A DNA stretch of 12,915 bases, taken from assembly GCA_009885665.1 (NCBI GenBank), contig VFKI01000140.1, positions 1 to 12,915 of the forward strand, in the 5' to 3' direction. The stretch is from Gammaproteobacteria bacterium (lineage in GTDB: Bacteria; Pseudomonadota; Gammaproteobacteria; DSM-16500). This document shows, piece by piece, positions 1 to 6,996 of the stretch. Below the pieces are notes generated by a model. It was not told where the DNA came from. It made no database searches and was given only the letters and a program-made list of their open reading frames with translations. Position 1 is the first letter of the stretch. Each line of letters opens with the position of its first letter. The translations under genes and the position numbers were made by a program.

Positions 1-96
1 AATGCGTTTTAAATGCTCATTTACTTGCGTGTAAACTGCGCTTTAAAACGCATTTTTGCCTCGATTTATACAAAAAATACAGATCCTTGGAATGCC
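1..96 (+). repeat. MITE-like repeat, copy A1 (left end cut by window)
   Basis: This copy matches the right two thirds of the element seen whole at 4799-4936. It has the internal GTTTTAAA...TTTAAAAC palindrome, the conserved block ending in AAAAAATAC, and a terminal GGAATGCC. The outer terminus is degenerate: AGATCCTT replaces the TTTGCTGC of copy B. The left terminus lies outside the window. No coding potential is visible, and the element is probably non-autonomous. Confidence 0.8.
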
Positions 97-98
97 GG

Positions 99-197
99 AA
101 AAATGGGTTTTAAAGCGCAGTTTACACGCAAGTAAATGAGCATTTAAAACACATTTTTAACGAAGAATTATCGAAAAAGACAAAGGTGCGGAATGTC
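99..197 (-). repeat. MITE-like repeat, copy A2 (truncated, inverted to A1)
   Basis: In the opposite orientation to A1, this copy keeps one intact terminus, GGTGCGGAATGTC at 185-197, four bases from the gshB stop codon at 202-204. Its other terminus, including the AAAAAATAC block, is missing because the copy is joined directly to A1. Positions 1-57 and 99-155 are reverse complements with only two mismatches, around a 41-nt centre. Transcribed from the gshB side, this would form a very long RNA hairpin that might terminate or protect the dsbD-gshA-gshB mRNA. Confidence 0.8.
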
Positions 198-201
198 GAA
201 T

Positions 202-1167
202 TTATAATTTAGCCGCCAAACTATCCAACAAATCCCCAGCAATATCCGAACCCGTCTGCGCATCTATTTCACGAATACAGGTCGGGCTCGTCACATTGAT
301 TTCTGTCAAAAAATCGCCAATGACATCCAGCCCAGCAAAATAAATGCCGCGCGCGCGCAACGTTGGACCCACTTCTGCCGCGATCCAGCGATCACGTTCC
401 GTCAACACTTGCACAACACCATGCCCACCCGCCGCTAAATTGCCACGCAATTCGCCTGCTGCCGGCATGCGCGCCAATGCATGCGCAACAGGTTCACCCT
501 CAATCATTAAAATTCTTTTGTCGCCCGATTTAATTTCTGGAATATAACGCTGCGCCATCATGAATCGCGCACCATGTTTGGTCAACGTTTCAAACACCAC
601 CGACGCATTTTCATCACCCGCACGCAATCGAAAAATGGACTCCCCCCCCATACCATCCAATGGTTTACAAACAATATCCCCCTCTTCGCGCAAAAAATCT
701 TTTGCACGCGCCATGTCACGCGTCACCAACGAAACAGGACAACACTGCGGAAAAAATGTCGCAAACAATTTCTCATTGGCATCACGCAATGCTTGCGGAT
801 GATTCACAACCAGCACGCCCTGATTGACAGCATGATCCAATAAATGGGTGGTAAGCAGATATTCTGAATGGAAAGGCGGGTCTTTGCGAACGAGGATAAT
901 ATCGAATTCTTCTATAGGCAGAGTAACTGTTTTTACAATAGAATACCAGTCTTTTTGACATTCTTTTTTGTTTTTTTGGCGCGCATCCACCGCCAGCAAA
1001 TACGCCGCCGCACTCACCCTACCCTCACAATAAAACAAGCTACGCTCACTAATATAATAAATTTCCCACTGCCGCGCGCTCGCCGCAAACAACATCGCCA
1101 TGGTACTGTCTTTTTTTAAATTAAAATGCTCAGGCGCATCCATCACCACACCAAGCCGTATTGTCAT
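202..1167 (-). CDS. gshB: Glutathione synthetase (ATP-grasp)
   Basis: The gene encodes the second step of glutathione synthesis, the ATP-dependent joining of gamma-glutamylcysteine and glycine in the cytoplasm. The 321-aa product is close to the usual length (about 316 in E. coli). Visible family landmarks are the N-terminal GVVMDAP segment, RKDPPF at residues 94-99, the glycine-rich ATP-grasp loop DGMGGESIF at 171-179, RGNLAAGG at 241-248 and the metal/ATP-binding TEINVTSPT at 288-296. The start ATG at 1165-1167 overlaps the gshA stop by four bases (ATGA), with an AGGAGG ribosome site about 10 nt upstream, so translation is probably coupled to gshA. It is the last gene of the dsbD-gshA-gshB operon and stops just before the repeat cluster at 1-197. 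Confidence 0.97.
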   Translation of the reverse strand: MTIRLGVVMDAPEHFNLKKDSTMAMLFAASARQWEIYYISERSLFYCEGRVSAAAYLLAVDARQKNKKECQKDWYSIVKTVTLPIEEFDIILVRKDPPFHSEYLLTTHLLDHAVNQGVLVVNHPQALRDANEKLFATFFPQCCPVSLVTRDMARAKDFLREEGDIVCKPLDGMGGESIFRLRAGDENASVVFETLTKHGARFMMAQRYIPEIKSGDKRILMIEGEPVAHALARMPAAGELRGNLAAGGHGVVQVLTERDRWIAAEVGPTLRARGIYFAGLDVIGDFLTEINVTSPTCIREIDAQTGSDIAGDLLDSLAAKL

Positions 1168-2471
1168 ACGCGCGCTGCCTCCTGCATCTCACGCGCCGCC
1201 GCCAACATACTTAAACGCGCAATCACGCCATAAATATAAAAACGATTCTGACAATCCCCCGCCACATCACGCGCCACATTTAAATGGCAAGGCTTCACAA
1301 AAGGTAACGGCTCAAACTGCATACCCGGTGCATTAAGATTTTCATCCCGCCCACGCGCTTTATGTACGCGATAAAACCCTCCTACCACGCGTTCACCAAA
1401 CATATAGACAACCGGCTCAGCAACCGCATGCTCCGGCCCCCATGTTTCAAAGGTGTAGACGCCCTCTTGCAAGATCACCTGGCTAACCGGCTGGCCACTC
1501 TTCGTTTTTGCCATGCCCGTGCGCTGCTTACGATTAAGGGATTGCAATGCTTCCACCCCACGCAACGTCATTACCGCCATACCATATGTGCCCGCGTCTG
1601 CCTTCATAATCACAAACGGATCATGCTCAATATGATGTTCCGCATACTTCAATCGAATCGCTGAAAATAATTCATGTGTATTGCGCGTCAAACAGTCGCC
1701 GCCCGTGCGCTGCATAAAATCCACTTCACCACACTGCCGAAACAAGGGTGCCAACAACCAAGGATCCAAATCTGCAAACTGGGCAAAATCTTCCGTTACT
1801 TCCGCATAATATTCAAAATGCCCGGATTTTAAACGTAAACTCCACCCCAGCTCAGCCGGTGGTATGACCGGTTGCGCAAGGTTTTTTAATATTTCCGGAA
1901 TACCATCGGATAAATCATTATTCAAAATGATCGCGTCCGGCACAAAATTGCCTACACGCAATTGATCTTGCTCACGTGTCAACGTTTGCAAAGTGATTTG
2001 CGTGCCATCATTTAACGTTATGACACCCGGCTCGATATAGTCTGGCAATAACGTACCAATACGCACCGCCAAACCGGCCATTTCTAACAACTTTAACAAA
2101 ACACGAATATTTTCCCAATAAAATAAATTTCGGGTATGATTTTCTGGAATTAACAGGATATTTTTAGCATGCGGCGCCAACGTGGCGATGGCGCTAGCAG
2201 CCGCTTCCGCCGCAATATTTTGAAACGCCGGATTGAGATTATTAAAACCCGCCGGAAATAAATTCATATCAATCGGCGCCAATTTAAATCCCGCATTACG
2301 CAAATCGACTGAACCATAAAATGGCGCAGGCGTCATACGCCATTGCGCAGCAAACCAATTTTCTACTTCTTTTTGACGTGAAATTAGCTGCGCTTCAAGC
2401 AAACTGAAGGCGCCCGTTTTGTCTGCAATAAGCTGAGGCGCGCCAGCGTCGATGAGTCGTTCGATAGACAT
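1164..2471 (-). CDS. gshA: Glutamate-cysteine ligase, PF08886 / T. ferrooxidans type
   Basis: The product should catalyse the first, usually rate-limiting step of glutathione synthesis: ATP-dependent ligation of glutamate and cysteine. It resembles the GshA family first described in Acidithiobacillus ferrooxidans (PF08886), not the E. coli GshA fold. Recognisable parts are the APIDMNLFPAGFNNLNP region near the N-terminus, KADAGTYGMAVM around residue 290 and the VGGFYRVH segment further on. I chose the ATG at 2469-2471 (435 aa, MSIERL...) because GAGAGGAAA sits just upstream and family similarity begins soon after. The frame stays open 87 bases further upstream, but that part overlaps dsbD and does not look family-like. 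It lies between dsbD and gshB in one transcript. Confidence 0.94.
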   Translation of the reverse strand: MSIERLIDAGAPQLIADKTGAFSLLEAQLISRQKEVENWFAAQWRMTPAPFYGSVDLRNAGFKLAPIDMNLFPAGFNNLNPAFQNIAAEAAASAIATLAPHAKNILLIPENHTRNLFYWENIRVLLKLLEMAGLAVRIGTLLPDYIEPGVITLNDGTQITLQTLTREQDQLRVGNFVPDAIILNNDLSDGIPEILKNLAQPVIPPAELGWSLRLKSGHFEYYAEVTEDFAQFADLDPWLLAPLFRQCGEVDFMQRTGGDCLTRNTHELFSAIRLKYAEHHIEHDPFVIMKADAGTYGMAVMTLRGVEALQSLNRKQRTGMAKTKSGQPVSQVILQEGVYTFETWGPEHAVAEPVVYMFGERVVGGFYRVHKARGRDENLNAPGMQFEPLPFVKPCHLNVARDVAGDCQNRFYIYGVIARLSMLAAAREMQEAARV

Positions 2472-4255
2472 GATTGTTTTCCTCTCGTTATTTGTAACAA
2501 CAAAGCCGCAACAGAAGTTTCGCCCACGATTTGCGCCACGGGTTGATCTGCCTGACAACCAAATATTAAAATGACTGGCGGCCCAACACTGTGAAAATGA
2601 TCAATGATTGCTTGATTATCCGCCGTCATATGCGTGAGATCCACGCGCAAACGCACAAAATTTGCCAAGGCCGCACGCACCCTTTTATCGGTAAATACAT
2701 GGCGATCCATCAATACGCACGGCGTACACCAATCCGCATAAAAATCTAATAACACCGGCTTATCGGCAAAACGCGCTTCACGCAATGCACGATTAAATTC
2801 TGTCATGGAATGAATGGGCGTAAAAAATGAGACTTCCTTGTTATCGCTCCATTGATTTTTAATGAACGGCGCCAATGGATCATCATTTCCTAACAACGCA
2901 CCGCCCATTAACATTAAACCATAAATCAATACAAAAATCGCAATCGCACGCACCACAAAACGCGCAGGCTGCTGCAGCTTGACATAAAAACCCAAATATA
3001 CAGCCACCGCAATAGCCAACATTCCCCATAAAAACAAGGTCACAGACCCCGCCAACATACGCGATAATAGATAAATCGCCACGCCCAACATTGCCATGCC
3101 AAACAAACGTTCAATGACCACCATCCAATGACCCGCGCGCGGCAACAACCAACTCGCCGACATGCCAATCAATATCAAGGGCAAGCCCATGCCCAACCCC
3201 AAGGCAAACAAGGCCAACGCACCCACCGCCACATCACCCGTCTGACCTATCCACGCCAACACACCGACTAAAGGCGCACTCACACACGGTGAGACAATCA
3301 GCGTGGACAAACAGCCCATCAAAAATACGCCCGCTAAACGGCCGCCTTGCTGACGATTACTCAATTGATGAATAAAATGCCGCCAGCGTGCCGGCAACTG
3401 CAATTCGTATAATCCAAATAAAGATAACGCCAATAAAATAAACAAAGCGCTAAACAAAACAATGACCCACGGCGTTTGCAAAGCAGCTTGAACATTACGC
3501 CCCAACAAAGCAACCACCATGCCGATGATGGCATAGGTGAGCGCCATGCCCAACACATACGCTATCGACAACAAAAAGGCTTGCTTTCCACGCGCCTTGT
3601 GACCGTGCCCCACAATGATACCCGACAAAATAGGCACCATCGGCAACACGCAAGGCGTAAAGGCCAACAACACCCCCAACGCCAAAAATGAGAGCAATAC
3701 AATAAAAATGTTATGATCAAAATAATGCGCAATACCTGCGTGACTCGACATCGCGACCATGCGCGCATCCAACGTGCTAATCGCATAACTAATATCAGCA
3801 GGCGCGCCCACTTGCGTCAAATCCAATTTTAACGATTTTTTAATCGGCGTATAACAAAAGCCCGCCTGCGAACACCCTTGATATTGAATGATTAAATTAA
3901 GCTGCCGACCGGCAGTTTTGGTAAAATTTAAGGGCACACGCAATTCACCGCGATACGCTTGATGCACGCCATGCACCACATCACGCCGCGTAAAACCTTG
4001 CGGCAAATTCATCGCCTGCAATACAACCGTATTGCCTGCTTGCGGCAGGATATGGAGCTGACTGCGATAAAGAAAATAACCAGGCTGAATCTGCCAATGC
4101 AATTCAATTTGCTGATCAGACAAGAAGGTTGCCGTAAAATGAAAGGCGCGATCAGGCGCTAAAGGCACCACACTGGGCATGCCCGCATCTGCCACGGCGA
4201 GCAACGGTAGCCAGAGCAACAGCAACAACAATAATCGCTTGGAAAAACGCAACAT
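2384..4255 (-). CDS. dsbD: Thiol:disulfide interchange protein DsbD, with extended C-terminus
   Basis: DsbD carries electrons from cytoplasmic thioredoxin across the inner membrane to periplasmic isomerases and related thiol proteins. The 623-aa product has all three parts in order: a leucine-rich signal peptide (about 1-24) and periplasmic domain with CSQAGFCYTP (Cys128, Cys134); a multi-span membrane domain (about 183-455) with FTPCVLP (Cys202) and SPCVSAP (Cys324); and a C-terminal thioredoxin domain with DWCTPC (Cys510, Cys513). All redox cysteines are therefore present. I chose the ATG at 4253-4255 because it begins MLRFSKR plus the signal peptide; an upstream in-frame ATG adds 20 aromatic residues with no signal logic. 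The expected thioredoxin end is near residue 589. About 34 further polar residues run 88 bp into gshA, which suggests a lost stop codon or a frameshift. Confidence 0.95.
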   Translation of the reverse strand: MLRFSKRLLLLLLLWLPLLAVADAGMPSVVPLAPDRAFHFTATFLSDQQIELHWQIQPGYFLYRSQLHILPQAGNTVVLQAMNLPQGFTRRDVVHGVHQAYRGELRVPLNFTKTAGRQLNLIIQYQGCSQAGFCYTPIKKSLKLDLTQVGAPADISYAISTLDARMVAMSSHAGIAHYFDHNIFIVLLSFLALGVLLAFTPCVLPMVPILSGIIVGHGHKARGKQAFLLSIAYVLGMALTYAIIGMVVALLGRNVQAALQTPWVIVLFSALFILLALSLFGLYELQLPARWRHFIHQLSNRQQGGRLAGVFLMGCLSTLIVSPCVSAPLVGVLAWIGQTGDVAVGALALFALGLGMGLPLILIGMSASWLLPRAGHWMVVIERLFGMAMLGVAIYLLSRMLAGSVTLFLWGMLAIAVAVYLGFYVKLQQPARFVVRAIAIFVLIYGLMLMGGALLGNDDPLAPFIKNQWSDNKEVSFFTPIHSMTEFNRALREARFADKPVLLDFYADWCTPCVLMDRHVFTDKRVRAALANFVRLRVDLTHMTADNQAIIDHFHSVGPPVILIFGCQADQPVAQIVGETSVAALLLQITRGKQSCLSNDSSTLARLSLLQTKRAPSVCLKRS

Positions 4256-4268
4256 CGATAAAGAGTTT

Positions 4269-4312
4269 CCAGTGAAAGTAGCGTATCTATATATATAAAG
4301 ATACCAGTGAAA
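4269..4312 (-). promoter_or_regulatory. AT-rich hairpin flanked by direct repeats in dsbD leader
   Basis: CCAGTGAAA occurs at 4269-4277 and again at 4304-4312, 35 bp apart. Between them, GTATCT at 4283-4288 and AGATAC at 4299-4304 can pair around an AT-only centre. The structure lies 14-57 bp upstream of the dsbD ATG, so it is either in the 5' leader or in the promoter. I could not find a convincing -35/-10 pair for dsbD, so the function is open. Confidence 0.35.
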
Positions 4313-4333
4313 CATAGTCTGCTATAGCATACC

Positions 4334-4352
4334 ATTGGTGAGCGCTCATTGG
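4334..4352. promoter_or_regulatory. Palindrome TGAGCGCTCA in divergent dsbD/groES region
   Basis: TGAGCGCTCA at 4339-4348 is a perfect 10-bp palindrome flanked by ATTGG at 4334-4338 and, overlapping its last base, ATTGG at 4348-4352. It lies between the divergent genes, about 45 bp upstream of the groES -35 box and 84 bp upstream of the dsbD start. It has the size and symmetry of an operator half-pair, but no regulator is identified. Confidence 0.3.
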
Positions 4353-4392
4353 ATATTCCGCCACGACACCGCAACATTTTTTATCTGCAGCC

Positions 4393-4421
4393 CTTGAAAC
4401 CCCCTCACCCGCCCCCATCTA
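4393..4421 (+). promoter_or_regulatory. Sigma-32 heat-shock promoter of groES-groEL
   Basis: CTTGAAA at 4393-4399 and CCCCATCTA at 4413-4421 are separated by 13 bp. They match the established RpoH (sigma-32) consensus CTTGAAA / CCCCATnT. Transcription should begin near 4428-4430, about 70 nt upstream of groES. No CIRCE element (TTAGCACTC with an inverted partner) is visible, so control is probably through RpoH and not HrcA. Confidence 0.85.
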
Positions 4422-4429
4422 CCGAGCAT

Positions 4430-4460
4430 GGGGGCAAAACCCCCGTCCGATTTGTCGGAC
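4430..4460 (+). promoter_or_regulatory. Two adjacent hairpins at start of groE leader
   Basis: GGGGG at 4430-4434 pairs with CCCCC at 4440-4444 around CAAAA. GTCCGA at 4445-4450 then pairs with TCGGAC at 4455-4460 around TTTG. The two stems abut without a spacer and begin almost at the predicted transcription start. There is no T-run, so they are not an intrinsic terminator. A 5'-end stabiliser or temperature-responsive leader is plausible but unproven. Confidence 0.6.
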
Positions 4461-4499
4461 AAACCGTTCAATCACAGCAAGCTCACAGGAGTAAGTAAC

Positions 4500-4793
4500 A
4501 TGCCAAAGATCAGACCGTTACACGACCGTGTCGTCATCAAACCCAACGAAGCTGAAACAAAAACCGCTAGCGGAATTATCATTCCCGATACAGCCGGTAA
4601 AGAAAAACCTGCCGAAGGTACTATCACTAATGTGGGTACAGGCAAAATGATTGATGGCAAAGTACAGCCTTTGCAAGTCAAAACGGGCGACAAAGTGTTA
4701 TACGGCAAATATGCCGGCACCACCATCAAGCTGGGTGACACCGAATACCTCGTCATGCGTGAAGATGATGTAATGGCCGTTTTAGAAGACTAA
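4500..4793 (+). CDS. groES: Co-chaperonin GroES (Cpn10)
   Basis: GroES is the heptameric lid of the GroEL chaperonin in the cytoplasm. The 97-aa product has the normal length and family landmarks: an N-terminal IRPLHDRVVIK strand, the flexible mobile loop region TKTASGIIIPD, GTGK in the roof region and the C-terminal YLVMREDDVMAVLE. The ATG at 4500 is preceded by AGGAG at 4487-4491 (8-nt spacer). An in-frame ATG at 4428 would place the leader hairpins inside the protein and is rejected. The gene lies downstream of the sigma-32 promoter. Its stop is followed after only five bases by a copy of the repeat family, separating it from groEL by 193 bp, longer than the usual groES-groEL gap. Confidence 0.98.
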   Translation: MPKIRPLHDRVVIKPNEAETKTASGIIIPDTAGKEKPAEGTITNVGTGKMIDGKVQPLQVKTGDKVLYGKYAGTTIKLGDTEYLVMREDDVMAVLED

Positions 4794-4798
4794 TCTCC

Positions 4799-4936
4799 GA
4801 CATTCCGCACCTTTGTCTTTTTTGATAACGCTTCGTTAAAAATGTGTTTTAAATGCTCATTTACTTACGTGTAAACTCCGCTTTAAAACCCATTTTTGCC
4901 TCGATTTATACAAAAAATACTTTGCTGCGGAATGCC
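4799..4936 (+). repeat. MITE-like repeat, copy B, between groES and groEL
   Basis: This 138-bp element starts with GACATTCCGCACC (4799-4811) and ends with GCTGCGGAATGCC (4924-4936), an inverted repeat with two mismatches. The core has GTTTTAAA...TTTAAAAC enclosing TTTAC...GTAAA. It aligns end to end with the reverse complement of copy C (9866-10004), with roughly a dozen scattered differences. No transposase is encoded and no clear target duplication is seen. It interrupts the chaperonin operon, so it is transcribed with groESL unless groEL has its own promoter. Confidence 0.9.
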
Positions 4937-4986
4937 GGTAATCTTTAAATTAATTTTTATTTTCTTATTTCAGAGGAATTATTATC

Positions 4987-6645
<1,659 letters not shown>

Positions 6646-6707
6646 GCCAACCCAGCTAACCGAACCACCCGTTGCTGGTAAAACAGCAATGCGCAATACT
6701 AAAAACC

Positions 6708-6737
6708 AAAACCCCGCCGAATGGCGGGGTTTTTTTT
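6708..6737 (+). terminator. Intrinsic terminator of groESL
   Basis: AACCCCGCC (6710-6718) and GGCGGGGTT (6723-6731) form a GC-rich stem around GAAT, followed by a run of T to 6737. It lies about 65 bp after the groEL stop, as expected for the operon end. Confidence 0.95.
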
Positions 6738-6740
6738 GTG

Positions 6741-6806
6741 CGGAGACATGCCATGATGCGGACTATGCTCCGAATATACCTCCGATATCCGGAGTGGATG
6801 TCGGAG
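6741..6806. promoter_or_regulatory. Symmetric CTCCG/CGGAG array upstream of islet promoter
   Basis: CTCCG occurs at 6768-6772 and 6780-6784, and CGGAG at 6790-6794 and 6802-6806. This gives a centred arrangement CTCCG-N7-CTCCG-N5-CGGAG-N7-CGGAG with both pairs at a 12-bp period. A further CGGAG is at 6741-6745 and CGGA at 6759-6762. The centre is about 86 bp upstream of the predicted start of the islet transcript, so a multi-dimer operator or activator site is plausible. An RNA structure is the alternative. It is not the TTAA-type PmrA or GTAAA-type CpxR pattern known for Legionella and Coxiella effectors. Confidence 0.5.
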
Positions 6807-6839
6807 GTTCTGTTCAAAAAAATAATTGTGGTGGGACAC

Positions 6840-6867
6840 TTGTTTTATGCCATCCACTTTGTATACT
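6840..6867 (+). promoter_or_regulatory. Probable sigma-70 promoter of the two-gene islet
   Basis: TTGTTT (6840-6845) and TATACT (6862-6867) are spaced by 16 bp, with a predicted start near 6873-6874. It is the best vegetative promoter in the 6738-6996 gap and points at the 602-aa gene, giving a leader of about 120 nt. Confidence 0.55.
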
Positions 6868-6884
6868 TAGGAAGAAGGGCTGTA

Positions 6885-6974
6885 ATGCGTAAAAAATTTG
6901 GCAGTGGGTTCACTATAACGCCTTGTTTTATCAAAAGAACCAATTCTCCACACCTGTTCTACATTCATCTTTAA
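6885..6974 (+). CDS. Possible 29-aa leader ORF
   Basis: An ATG at 6885 with AAGGG at 6875-6879 (5-nt spacer) opens a 29-codon frame that stops at 6972-6974, 22 nt before the next gene. It begins about 11 nt after the predicted transcript start. The peptide starts MRKKFGSGF and ends LFYIHL. I recognise no family. It could be a translated leader that couples or tunes expression of the gene below, or it could be chance. Confidence 0.25.
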   Translation: MRKKFGSGFTITPCFIKRTNSPHLFYIHL

Positions 6975-6996
6975 GTCAAGGCGTAACGGAGCAAAC

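Noticed and set aside
1..197. CRISPR array
   Set aside because: The two units are inverted, truncated and too long, with no regular spacers; they belong to the dispersed repeat family.
2472..2558. Longer gshA start (29 extra residues)
   Set aside because: The extension overlaps dsbD coding sequence and does not resemble the family; the ATG at 2471 has a good ribosome site.
4428..4499. Longer groES start
   Set aside because: It would translate the leader hairpins from the predicted transcript start; AGGAG precedes the ATG at 4500, and GroES begins there in the family.
4380..4500. CIRCE/HrcA operator upstream of groES
   Set aside because: No TTAGCACTC-N9-GAGTGCTAA or close variant is present.
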